From Candidatus Brocadia carolinensis (lineage in GTDB: Bacteria; Planctomycetota; Brocadiia; Brocadiales; Brocadiaceae), in contig AYTS01000053.1 of assembly GCA_002009475.1 (NCBI GenBank), forward strand, positions 1 to 42,081: DNA of 42,081 nt. Reading direction: 5' to 3'. A model generated the notes under the pieces. It was not told where the DNA came from. It did not search any database and was given only the letters and a program-made list of their open reading frames with translations. The translations under genes and the position numbers were made by a program. Shown piece by piece: positions 1 through 6,661 of this stretch; positions within the stretch are counted from its first letter, which is position 1, and each line of letters starts with the position of its first letter.

Positions 1-213
1 CGGAAATAATGCCAGTTGTCTTGCCGTGGGCTTTTCTCCCCAGACCGCCTCTATCGTCCGAACCCACCCCGCTCGTTGGTTGTCATTGAGTTCTCCAAGG
101 TAGAGCACTTGTCGCTGTACCACTCTTCCTCCGCTGATCCGGCGGTTTTCTACGACGCTCCAATACCGGTGGGTTTTCCCGTCTTTTGTCCGTGTCTTTT
201 CTCGTAAAAACAT
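1..213 (-). CDS. IS1634-type (IS4 superfamily) transposase, N-terminal part, cut by window edge
   Basis: Reading the minus strand from the ATG at 213 to the window edge gives 71 uninterrupted codons. The sequence starts MFLREKTRTKDGKTHRYWSV and continues with GRVVQRQVLYLGELND and KPTARQLALFP, which I recognise as the conserved N-terminus of IS1634-family DDE transposases. The catalytic domain would lie beyond the window, so integrity cannot be judged. A second, C-terminal piece of the same family lies at the other window end in the opposite orientation. The family call rests on remembered motif similarity. Confidence 0.7.
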   Translation of the reverse strand, partial: MFLREKTRTKDGKTHRYWSVVENRRISGGRVVQRQVLYLGELNDNQRAGWVRTIEAVWGEKPTARQLALFP

Positions 214-338
214 GCGGACATTTTCTCACGCTACCGTGAAGTCGTCAAGAGGGTAGGTCGGCACTACAAGCCGTTTTTGAAATCGACCCCAGTAAAATCA
301 ATGGCTTCCAGGAGACAAATGCCCAAAAATGACCTTTT

Positions 339-732
339 TTGGGTGCGAATTGCGAAAGTCGGGCTAGTCAGGCGATTGGCGAAGCGCATCGGCGCTACAC
401 GCGTCGCGTAAGCTTCCGTGAAGATTGGAGAGGCCACCTATGGCAAGGACGTTTTGCCTCTTTCCCAATGGACAAAACTCATCTGTATGTAGCTGTACGC
501 TATGTTGAACTGAATCCTGTAAGGGCAAATTTGGTTAAGAAACCAGTGGAAAGATTTTCTCTCAAAAGGTCTATCGGTTGAGGAAGTCGAAAAGTTTCGA
601 CGTCACGAGCGAACCGTGAGGCCTCTTGGCGCTGACCATTTTTTAGCAGGTCTTGAAAATGTACTTGGTAGAATACTCCGTAAGCAGAAACCCGGCCCAA
701 AGGTGGCTCAAAAGAAAAATATGATTCTCTAA
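339..732 (+). pseudogene. REP-associated tyrosine transposase (RAYT, Y1_Tnp) relic
   Basis: The first frame (339-581) encodes GEAHRRYTRRVSFREDW, GHLWQGRFASFPMD and YVAVRYVELNPVRANLVKKP, a hallmark stretch of Y1/HUH RAYT transposases. After about 570 the reading frame changes. The typical C-terminus then resumes in another frame: EEVEKFRRHERTVRPLGADH, then LRKQKPGPK, with a stop near 732. Compared with family members, the N-terminal HUH half is absent and about 30 residues are missing at the frame switch, so the gene is dead. The sequence just downstream (gtgtccccg) is of the kind often found behind RAYT genes. Confidence 0.75.
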
Positions 733-793
733 AATTAAGCATGGTGTCCCCGAAATTCCCCCGGAGGAACGCCGATCACGCGCTGGTAGGAAT

Positions 794-840
794 CTAACGT
801 CCTAAATGTCGCTCCTCCGGGTCGCTCAGCTTGGACGTTC
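794..840. repeat. attC-like imperfect palindrome upstream of mazEF
   Basis: AACGTCC (796-802) is matched by GGACGTT (833-839), separated by about 30 nt that contain further short complementary segments. The size and layout recall an integron attC site, but the 7-bp core sites do not strictly fit the RYYYAAC/GTTRRRY consensus. The site is listed because a similar palindrome closes the mazEF pair on the other side. Confidence 0.35.
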
Positions 841-921
841 GCCCTACATTGAGAAAGATGAAGGTGCGGTTGAATTTGACGCTTTAAGAAAAGTAGCCGA
901 TTCCGCTGTATCTTTCCTCGC

Positions 922-960
922 TTGACATAACTTTCACTTTGTGATTATAATGTAATTACA
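922..960 (+). promoter_or_regulatory. Sigma70-type promoter and palindromic operator of mazEF
   Basis: A perfect -35 (TTGACA, 922-927) and a perfect -10 (TATAAT, 946-951) are separated by 18 bp. The palindrome TGTAATTACA (951-960) starts at the last base of the -10 and is followed by a ribosome site (GGGAGGA, 968-974) and the mazE ATG at 983. A palindrome at the -10 fits autorepression by the MazE/MazF complex, which is known for this family. Its use here is inferred. Confidence 0.7.
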
Positions 961-982
961 TTTTGCCGGGAGGAATTGTGTA

Positions 983-1231
983 ATGAAAACTCGTTTAGTT
1001 CGTATTGGCAATTCGCGTGGTGTTCGACTGCCAAAATCTATTATTGCGCAAGCCGGGTTAACCGAAGAGGTGGAGTTGGGGGTACGAGATGGAGCCGTCA
1101 TTATCGCCCGCGCCACCTCTGCTCGCTCAGGGTGGGCTGAGGCTGCCAGGCAGATGCGTCGGCGCGGTGAAGATCGGATGCTTGATGCCCCCTTCTCGAC
1201 CCGTTTTGATGAGAAGGAGTGGCGGTGGTGA
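983..1231 (+). CDS. mazE: MazE-like antitoxin (AbrB/SpoVT swapped-hairpin)
   Basis: The product is 82 residues. The N-terminus MKTRLVRIGNSRGVRLPKSI is the classic MazE/AbrB DNA-binding motif, followed by GLTEEVELGVRDGAVII, the second half of the swapped-hairpin barrel. The acidic/aromatic tail ending in FDEKEWRW resembles the toxin-wrapping C-terminus of MazE antitoxins. The start is fixed by the GGGAGGA site 8 nt upstream. The stop codon overlaps the toxin start (GTGA at 1228-1231), implying translational coupling. Expected role: neutralise MazF and repress the shared promoter. Confidence 0.85.
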   Translation: MKTRLVRIGNSRGVRLPKSIIAQAGLTEEVELGVRDGAVIIARATSARSGWAEAARQMRRRGEDRMLDAPFSTRFDEKEWRW

Positions 1232-1560
1232 AAACCGAAGAAGTCCGGCGCGGTGACGTAGTCCTTGTTAGTCTTGATCCGGGCAGAGGGGGAGAGATCC
1301 AGAAGACTCGCCCGTGTGTAATTGTTTCACCGGACGAACTCAATGCCTATTTGCGAACTTTTATCGTGGCTCCCCTCACAACTGGTGGACATCCCTATCC
1401 GTTCCGAGTTCCCTGCCGGTTTGAGCGTCGTGCGGGGTATGTCGTGATTGACCAGATCCGGACTGTTGATCGGGAACGCTTGGTACGTCGTCTTGGCAAA
1501 CTGTCGCCATCCACCCTGGGGCGTATTCTTGCAATATTACAAGAGATGTTCACAGCATAA
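1228..1560 (+). CDS. mazF: MazF-like endoribonuclease toxin
   Basis: The protein has about 110 residues. RRGDVVLVSLDPGRGGEIQK, then TRPCVIVSPDELN and IVAPLTTGG, are the conserved PemK/MazF strands. VIDQIRTVDRERLVRRLGKL contains the usual D-Q-x-R-x-x-D catalytic neighbourhood. MazF toxins cleave single-stranded RNA at short motifs, and the specificity cannot be read from sequence. Several in-frame GTG codons exist (1219, 1225, 1228). I chose 1228 because AGGAG (1215-1219) sits 8 nt upstream and GTG overlaps the mazE stop. The gene appears intact and is paired with the upstream antitoxin. Confidence 0.85.
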   Translation: MKTEEVRRGDVVLVSLDPGRGGEIQKTRPCVIVSPDELNAYLRTFIVAPLTTGGHPYPFRVPCRFERRAGYVVIDQIRTVDRERLVRRLGKLSPSTLGRILAILQEMFTA

Positions 1561-1565
1561 TCGCG

Positions 1566-1654
1566 GGCTAACAACCGCATCAACCTGACGCGGAATAGTC
1601 GGGTCAGGTTTTGGCATTGCTGGTTGCCCGCGTAGGTTATGCAGATCGTTAGCC
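1566..1654. repeat. attC-like palindrome directly behind mazF
   Basis: The outer arms GGCTAAC (1566-1572) and GTTAGCC (1648-1654) are perfectly complementary. An inner pair, AACCTGAC and GTCAGGTT, is also perfect, with bulged sequence between. The site begins 6 nt after the mazF stop, where a gene-cassette recombination site would lie. The core heptamers deviate from the attC consensus RYYYAAC/GTTRRRY at one (paired) position. No integron integrase is in the window. It could instead be a terminator or unrelated repeat. Confidence 0.45.
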
Positions 1655-1719
1655 TGAAAAATCCTTGAATGTTAACCGTCCTATGGCTGTACTTTGTATA
1701 TACAACAGGAGGTGATCGT

Positions 1720-1967
1720 ATGCTGGCAAAAATCCAAAAATGGGGAAACAGCCAAGTCCTTCGTATCACGAAGGCACTTCTCGCAGATGCACAAATCAAT
1801 ATTGGCGATGACGTCAATGTCGCAGTCAAAGAGGTAATTTAATCGTCACGCCAGCTCAAAGAAGCCGAAGAAAATATCATCTCAATGACCTTGTTGCAAG
1901 AATACCCAAAGGCTACCAAGTCAAAGAAACCGATTGGGGAAAATCAGTCGGCAATGAGGTCTGGCAG
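1720..1967 (+). pseudogene. Second MazE-like antitoxin, frameshifted
   Basis: AGGAGGTGATCGT precedes ATG 1720. MLAKIQKWGNSQVLRITKAL, then INIGDDVNVAVKE, is a MazE/AbrB N-terminus, but this frame stops at about 1842. Shifting one base restores the family's typical continuation (NLIVTPAQ, then YHLNDLVARIPKGY and KETDWGKSVGNEVW) up to about 1965. One base appears lost near 1833 (expected EGNLIV). The antitoxin therefore cannot be made full length. It resembles the mazE type found with the CIPKRGD-type MazF that follows. Confidence 0.75.
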
Positions 1968-2078
1968 ATGCTCGCCTGCATTCCCAAGCGGGGAGATATG
2001 ATCGCGATTACCTTTGAACCGCAAGCTGATCATGAACAGAAGGGATGCCGCCCGGTTAAAAAAAAGACAAAAGACTGA
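1968..2078 (+). pseudogene. MazF toxin remnant (N-terminal 36 codons)
   Basis: From ATG 1968 the frame reads LACIPKRGDMIAITFEPQAD and HEQKGCRPV, the recognisable start of a PemK/MazF toxin (family pattern IPKRGD..ITFDPQ.GHEQKGRRP). It then runs into an A-rich junction and stops at 2076-2078. The remaining two thirds of the toxin are gone, replaced by an antitoxin remnant. Together with the frameshifted mazE it is a dead TA module. Confidence 0.7.
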
Positions 2079-2212
2079 ACGTAAGAATTTCTGAAAGAGA
2101 CCTGACGGAATTACAATAGAAAGCGGTAAGCGAAGGAATACCTTATCAGACGTATGTTTCCAGTATACTTCATAAATTTGTGAGTGGAAAACTGGTAGAG
2201 GCAAAAAATTAA
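2060..2212 (+). pseudogene. Ribbon-helix-helix (CopG/BrnA-like) antitoxin remnant with internal amber
   Basis: In the frame entering at about 2060, KRLNVRISERDLTELQ is followed by TAG (2117-2119), then KAVSEGIPYQTYVSSILHKF and VSGKLVEAKN, with TAA at 2210. This is the compact RHH antitoxin pattern (beta strand LNVRIS, two helices, IPYQT.VSSILHK). The upstream codons end in a TAA and no start codon remains. TAG stands where family members usually have a charged residue. No toxin partner is visible. Confidence 0.6.
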
Positions 2213-2462
2213 ACTGATAACAAATCACTAAATAAATCTTCCAGAATTCTTACCTGCTATCCCGCTCATGTCCTGGGAAAGATACCTGACAATCGCCTGT
2301 ACTTTGTTATTCTTGCGTTAGCTGGTTGTTGCTTGATCTTTGCTACATCGATGTACAATACTTACTTATTGAGAAAATTCTAAGACAACTGCATGGCCAT
2401 TCAAGAGTGAAAAAGTGACAAGGCACTTGAGATGCATGAAAAATTTATAAAATTAACAGCAT
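2213..2462. other. Intergenic region before queE
   Basis: No gene is visible. A TACAAT hexamer at about 2352 could be a -10 box, but no well-spaced -35 accompanies it. I looked for a preQ1 riboswitch ahead of queE and found no recognisable class I or class II pattern. No good Shine-Dalgarno sequence precedes queE. Confidence 0.5.
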
Positions 2463-3098
2463 ATGAAAATAAATGAGATATTTAAAAGTATTCAGGGAGA
2501 GACGTCTTATGCCGGGCTGCCATGTACCTTTATACGCATAACAGGATGCAATTTGCGGTGCAGCTACTGCGATACCACCTATGCCTATGATGAAGGTACG
2601 GAGATGCCGATCAGCTCAATCCTTGAACGTGTTGCCAGATATAAAACGAAATTGATCTGCATCACCGGCGGCGAACCGCTAGCGGATAAGGATACCCCCG
2701 CTTTAATCAATGAATTACTCTTCGGAAATTATACGGTTCTTGTGGAAACCAACGGCAGCTACGACATACGTGCAATTCCACAAAGAGCCATAAAAATTAT
2801 GGACATCAAGTGCCCTGACAGCAAGATGAGTCACTTGATGCACTGGCAGAATATCGCGTATCTCACGAAATCAGACGAGTTGAAATTCGTCTTACATTCC
2901 CGAGGTGACTACGAATGGGCAAAAGAAGTGATAGAGAAATATCGTTTATCTGAGATTACCAAGATATTGATAGGGACAGTCTTTGATATCCTGTCGCCTA
3001 GAATGGTAGCCCAGTGGATTTTAGAAGACAATCTCAATGTGCGATTTCAACTGCAACTTCATAAATATATCTGGGATCCTCAAACACGGGGGGTTTAA
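2463..3098 (+). CDS. queE: 7-carboxy-7-deazaguanine synthase (radical SAM) QueE
   Basis: QueE is 211 residues here. It converts 6-carboxy-tetrahydropterin to 7-carboxy-7-deazaguanine in the queuosine/7-deazaguanine pathway. Visible marks: SIQGETSYAGLPCTFIRITG near residue 10-30, the radical-SAM cluster motif GCNLRCSYCDT (CxxxCxxC, residues about 28-38), the SAM-binding ITGGEPL, and VETNGSYDI. The length is normal for the family. queC starts 6 nt after its stop, so the two genes form an operon. The remaining pathway genes (queD, folE, queF) are not in the window. The ATG at 2463 gives the canonical N-terminus MKINEIFKSIQGE. Confidence 0.93.
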   Translation: MKINEIFKSIQGETSYAGLPCTFIRITGCNLRCSYCDTTYAYDEGTEMPISSILERVARYKTKLICITGGEPLADKDTPALINELLFGNYTVLVETNGSYDIRAIPQRAIKIMDIKCPDSKMSHLMHWQNIAYLTKSDELKFVLHSRGDYEWAKEVIEKYRLSEITKILIGTVFDILSPRMVAQWILEDNLNVRFQLQLHKYIWDPQTRGV

Positions 3099-3104
3099 CA
3101 TTCC

Positions 3105-3785
3105 ATGAAAGATTTAGCCATCGTGCTGGTCAGTGGCGGCATGGATAGCTGCGTCACAGCAGCTCTTGCGCATATGCAGTATGAACTTGCGCTCCTGCAC
3201 GTGAACTACGGTCAGCGAACGGAGTCGAGAGAACTCAGTGCATTCAACGACATTGCATCATACTACCGCATACCGGAGGATAGAATCCTCATATCAAACA
3301 TCGATTACCTGAGTAAGATCGGCGGATCGAGCCTGACCGATCCCCGCATCAAGGTGCAGGACGCTCTGGTAACGGCCGGAGAAATCCCGGACTCGTATGT
3401 CCCGTTTCGGAATACCCATCTCCTGGCCATTGCCGTCTCCTGGGGTGAGGTTATCGGTGCGAGGAAAATATTTATCGGCGCTGTGGAGCAGGACAGCCCA
3501 GGCTATCCCGATTGCAGACCTGTCTATTACGAGACATTCAACAAACTCATCAAGGCCGGCACCAAGCCAACAACGGCTATTGAGGTGGAAACTCCCCTCA
3601 TAGACAAGAGGAAATCAGAGATTGTAAAAACGGGTATTTCTCTGGAAGCACCGCTCCATCTGAGCTGGTCGTGTTACAAAAACACCGAAAAGGCGTGCGG
3701 TCAGTGCCACAGTTGTTTTCTGCGGCTAAAGGCCTTTCGCGAGGCCGGAGTCAAAGACCCGATTCCTTATAGTATTACCGTATAA
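3105..3785 (+). CDS. queC: 7-cyano-7-deazaguanine synthase QueC
   Basis: QueC is an ATP-dependent enzyme that turns 7-carboxy-7-deazaguanine into preQ0. It is 226 residues. The PP-loop is LVSGGMDSC (residues 8-16). HVNYGQR, then VPFRNTHLLAIAVSWGE and FIGAVEQDSPGYPDCRP, are family signatures. The zinc site is CYKNTEKACGQCHSCFLR. The last codons (Y-S-I-T-V-stop) are encoded by the end of the MITE-like repeat described at 3771: the TAT target codon is followed by AGTATTACCGTATAA. The gene is probably functional, because the C-terminal tail is expendable in this family. It is co-transcribed with queE. Confidence 0.93.
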   Translation: MKDLAIVLVSGGMDSCVTAALAHMQYELALLHVNYGQRTESRELSAFNDIASYYRIPEDRILISNIDYLSKIGGSSLTDPRIKVQDALVTAGEIPDSYVPFRNTHLLAIAVSWGEVIGARKIFIGAVEQDSPGYPDCRPVYYETFNKLIKAGTKPTTAIEVETPLIDKRKSEIVKTGISLEAPLHLSWSCYKNTEKACGQCHSCFLRLKAFREAGVKDPIPYSITV

Positions 3786-3840
3786 AAACACATTTTTCAG
3801 AGAATTCCATAGCGCAGCAGGGCCGCAACCAATTTCCCTC
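3771..3840. repeat. Degenerate MITE-like repeat at the queC 3' end
   Basis: TAT (3768-3770) is followed by AGTATTACCGTATAAAAAC, nearly identical to the left ends of the repeats at 5443 and 36301. From 3812, GCGCAGCAGGGCCGCAACC is the reverse complement of those elements' right end (ggttgcgg..ctgcgc). The interior is missing, so this is a rearranged relic, possibly of two copies in opposite orientation. A further piece similar to the interior, reversed, lies at about 3920-3990. Confidence 0.65.
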
Positions 3841-3844
3841 TATC

Positions 3845-3902
3845 GGTAGGACAAGCGTCCCCGCTTGTCATGATGGTGTAAAACGGGGACGGTTGTCCTA
3901 CC
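3845..3902. repeat. Palindromic repeat, 19-bp arms
   Basis: GGTAGGACAAGCGTCCCCG (3845-3863) and CGGGGACGGTTGTCCTACC (3884-3902) pair with a single mismatch around a 20-nt loop. It could fold as a hairpin behind queC, but no T-run follows, so a REP/MITE-like repeat is more likely than a terminator. Confidence 0.7.
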
Positions 3903-4027
3903 ACAGGGATTTAGAGGCGTGTTAAAAAACTTGTAAAAACATGCCCTCATGAAACTCGTCCTCGTAAAAATGGGGAATGAGAGAAAAAATTTTTTACACC
4001 GTAATACGATGGTCTTAATGCAGATTT

Positions 4028-4641
4028 CTTCGCCGGCATGACCCCGAATAAAGGCAGAAAATTGAGGGCATCGCAATGGATATGTGGGATCCGTACATCC
4101 ATGCAGTAAAGAATCACGCGCCTCATGTAAAGATTATCTTTGATCTGTTTCATGTTGTATCAAGTTTTAGCAAAGTGATTGATAAGATACGAAATGCTGA
4201 ATACCGAAAAGCCTCAAAAGAAAATAAGGAGGTTTTTAAAGGTTCAAAATATCTTTTCCTGAAAAACAAAAGAACTCTTCGCAAAAAAGGACATCGGGAA
4301 CACTTGAAACAGCTTTTATCGCTTAACGAAACCATCAACACTGCTTACATCCTGAAGGACAAAGTAAAACCGCTCTGGCATTATCGATCACGGACATGGG
4401 CAAAAAAGCCCTAGAAGACTGGTGTTGTATGGCGAGAACACTCACTCATCCTGAAATTTACAAATTTGCCAACATGCTTCAGAAATATAGCTATGGAATC
4501 CTGAACCACTGTGATTATCAGATCCATACAAGTAAACCCGAAGGGGTTAATAACAAAATCGAAGTTATCAAAAGAAAAGCGTATGGGTTCCTTGATGAAC
4601 GGTACTCTTCCGTAAAAATTATTCAAGCTTTTGCATACTAA
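4028..4641 (+). pseudogene. ISL3-family transposase relic (C-terminal half)
   Basis: AGMTPNKGRKLRA (4036-4070) belongs to ISL3 transposases. The frame then slips by one base into MDMWDPYIHAVKNHAPHVKI and IFDLFHVVSSFSKVID, and slips again near 4395. There WHYRSRTWAKKP should continue as KALEDWCCMARTLTHPE, with YSYGILNHCDYQIHTSKPEG and VNNKIEVIKRKAYGF following in the next frame. The N-terminal zinc-finger half is missing. With two frameshifts and a truncated 5' end, it is inactive. It abuts the end of the IS630 relic almost exactly (4641/4644). Confidence 0.8.
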
Positions 4642-4643
4642 TT

Positions 4644-5941
4644 CTATTGTGTTATCAAGACGGCACTAATCCAAGGCCAATTTGTCAAATTTCTTACTGC
4701 TTCTTTGTTTTTCACCATAGCAATAAGCCCCCGTTCTGCCTGTCCTATCGCTGCATCCAGAGAATCAAATACCCTGTTGGCAAAATAGTTGCGCCGAAGT
4801 TTGTTCCCTGGTTGCTCTGCCGTGTTCAATTCGGAAGAATTTGGTGGCAAAAACACCAGCGCCATGTTTTTTGGAATTCTAAGTTCTTTGCCTTTATGGG
4901 ATGACGCACCATTAACGATCGTAACATGAAATTCATCCGGATGTGCCTTGCTTACCTGTTTTAGAAAACAACTCATATTTTCCGTATTTATCTTTTCTCT
5001 GGTTATGTGATCAATATCTCCGTCACACGAACTTACCGCTGCATGTTCATACTTAAACTCCCGTACCAGGGCAAGACTCACCACTGGCCTGTGGAGTGAT
5101 GGCGCCCAGCAGGCACGAGGATCACTCATCCGACCAAAGCGGACCTCGTCTTGAAACATAAGGCGAATCCGGAGATTGTCCTGGTTTTTTACGCAGGCGG
5201 CAGCCACAAGGTCTGGAAGTTTTTTTTTAAACTCCTCCTGCGCAGATCGATTACTCTTGGGATGCTTGGTATCCGGCTGTACCTTACTCCATCCATGGCG
5301 CCAGTAACCGATAGGTAGTTGACATAGGCGTATTATGCCCAAGCCGTCTTACAAGAGCTGCATGAATTGGAGGCACAGAAAGAACACCAACGGCTGTTGT
5401 CTCTGCTTCCCATGCTGAAAGGAACTCCCGTTCCTCCTCTATAGTATTACCGTGTAAAAACTTCTTTTTTTGTAAGTTTTTTCACAACCTTATTTATCCC
5501 TTATCAGGAGGTACAGTTTATAAGAGAAAGATTGCTTCGCGGAGTTTACACTGAGCAGCGCGAATGTGCTCGCAATGACAGTGCACCAATGTCATCAAAT
5601 GCATAGCCTATGTCATTGCGAGGGTCTTTTCCGAAGCAATCTCCCGCTTTCACAACGGAGAATTGAGTGCGGCTTTGCTGCGCTATGGATAAAGAGAAAC
5701 GGCGACGCCCACCCCAGGAATTTCTCGATATGCCATCTCGATGACGAAATTCCTCTCGTTTGCGAAAGACTGTCCTGCGGCTTGTTCCGAGCACCTCTGC
5801 CGTCTTTGCCGCATCAAAACCTGACTCGACCATCAACACTACCGACAGCGCCGTATGAAGCACTGCGGCTGTGATTGCCTCATCGCAATACTTGCAAGCT
5901 TGACTGATTTCTTTTTCGGTTATATGCATTGTTCTTGCCAT
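4644..5941 (-). pseudogene. IS630-family transposase, interrupted by a MITE-like element and frameshifted
   Basis: The N-terminal part (5941 to 5684) has the HTH: VESGFDAAKTAEVLGTSRRT, then NSWGGRRRFSLS. A 241-bp repeat then interrupts it. Coding resumes at 5442 as IEEEREFLSAWEAETT and VGVLSVPPIHAALVRRLG. A -2 shift near 5300 breaks it (LLAPWME versus the expected LLARHGW). The DDE domain continues with MFQDEVRFGRMSDPRA and FLPPNSSELNTAEQ to 4644. The second catalytic position reads IVNGASSHK (AAT at 4911-4913) where the family has IVDGASSHK, so the active site is also lost. Three independent lesions mean an old, dead copy. Confidence 0.85.
5443..5683. mobile_element. MITE-like element inside IS630, TAT target duplication
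   Basis: The element begins AGTATTACCGTGTAAAAAC, ends ..GTGCGGCTTTGCTGCGC, and is flanked by TAT on both sides (5440-5442 and 5684-5686). Deleting the element and one TAT joins codon 85 of the IS630 transposase (FSLS) to I-E-E-E-R in frame, which proves insertion. The interior contains an inverted pair, agattgcttcg and cgaagcaatct, around GCAATGACA-type sequence. It has no coding capacity, so any transposase would act in trans. Other copies lie at 31818 and 36301, with a relic at 3771. Confidence 0.8.
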
Positions 5942-5952
5942 GAGTCACCTCC

Positions 5953-6186
5953 ATGACAAGATTATATATTAATGCTATCTTGAATGCGATCTTGAATCAG
6001 ACGGTGAGAGAGGCATCGGGGGGTTTAAGTCTGTATTTCGGTTTTTATAACAACGAAAGATTATATCAATCACATGAGTCCAGAACGCCAGCGATGCTGT
6101 ATTTCAGGGACAAAAAGGCGTGGAAAGGAGAGGTGATAAGAAATATTGAACTGACAGGATACAAATGGCAAGGGAGCAAGGACTGA
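5953..6186 (+). pseudogene. IS3-family OrfB (integrase core) C-terminal relic
   Basis: GLSLYFGFYNNERLYQSHES and RTPAMLYF are the final part of the rve integrase domain of IS3-type transposases (family pattern FYNNERLHQSLGYRTPAEVYF). The catalytic DDE core upstream is absent. The codons before about 6000 (repeated NAILNAILNQT) do not look like IS3. It lies 12 bp from the start of the IS630 transposase, so the IS630 element probably landed in or beside it. Confidence 0.7.
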
Positions 6187-6201
6187 GAAACGTGCAGTGG
6201 G

Positions 6202-6250
6202 TGAGCAGGAAAACTCCATACTGCTCCGTTCCAATCCGTTTTCCTGCTCA
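6202..6250. terminator. Perfect 13-bp inverted repeat behind the IS3 relic
   Basis: TGAGCAGGAAAAC (6202-6214) and GTTTTCCTGCTCA (6238-6250) are perfectly complementary around a 23-nt loop. No clear T-tract follows. It may be an IS end pair, or a hairpin that isolates the flagellar cluster from the transposon debris upstream. Confidence 0.45.
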
Positions 6251-6313
6251 TCAAATAGTTCAAAGATACGTCACAAAAACAATACTAAAAGGCTATCTTA
6301 TTTTTGTGAAATA

Positions 6314-6346
6314 ATTGTCTAGACAATGGGGTACACCTTAGACAAT
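6314..6346. promoter_or_regulatory. Palindromic operator-like site upstream of fliK
   Basis: ATTGTCTAGACAAT (6314-6327) is a perfect 14-bp palindrome, and TTAGACAAT (6338-6346) repeats one half-site 11 bp downstream. It lies in the 475-bp gene-free leader of the flagellar cluster. Two to three half-sites with fixed spacing suggest a transcription-factor site, but the regulator is unknown. I did not find a convincing sigma28 or sigma54 promoter in 6250-6660. Confidence 0.4.
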
Positions 6347-6661
6347 CCTGGCTTTCATAATGTTTTATAATACCGTGCACATCTTTATCGAAAGACTTTT
6401 TATTTAAATACGGAAAAGATTACGCAGGAGAAAGAAAAAAGTATCTGGAATTTATGTCTACTTTTTTTATGGTTGAAATAATTATTCAAAAATTAATCTT
6501 TTTTATGAATATTTGTAAGTATTTGATTGCACGATAATTAGATTGTTTTTTGTTACAATTCTTATCTCGTGTTTCTTACTTTCTTACGCATGGCATATGT
6601 GTTGCTTATTTGCAAAGACAAGATTGAGAATAATCAATATTTTATCCGAGAGGAACCAGAC

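Noticed and set aside
16..207. 63-codon + strand frame at the window start
   Set aside because: The opposite strand of the same DNA encodes a recognisable IS1634 transposase N-terminus, so this is a shadow.
1395..1829. 144-codon minus-strand frame
   Set aside because: Antisense to mazF and the second mazE remnant, both with strong family motifs; no ribosome site.
2213..2462. Possible preQ1 riboswitch upstream of queE-queC
   Set aside because: No recognisable preQ1-I or preQ1-II core motif, and no terminator hairpin.
5546..5690. C-terminal extension of the IS630 N-terminal frame
   Set aside because: These codons come from the inserted MITE-like element (the same sequence is found in three places), so they are not part of the transposase.
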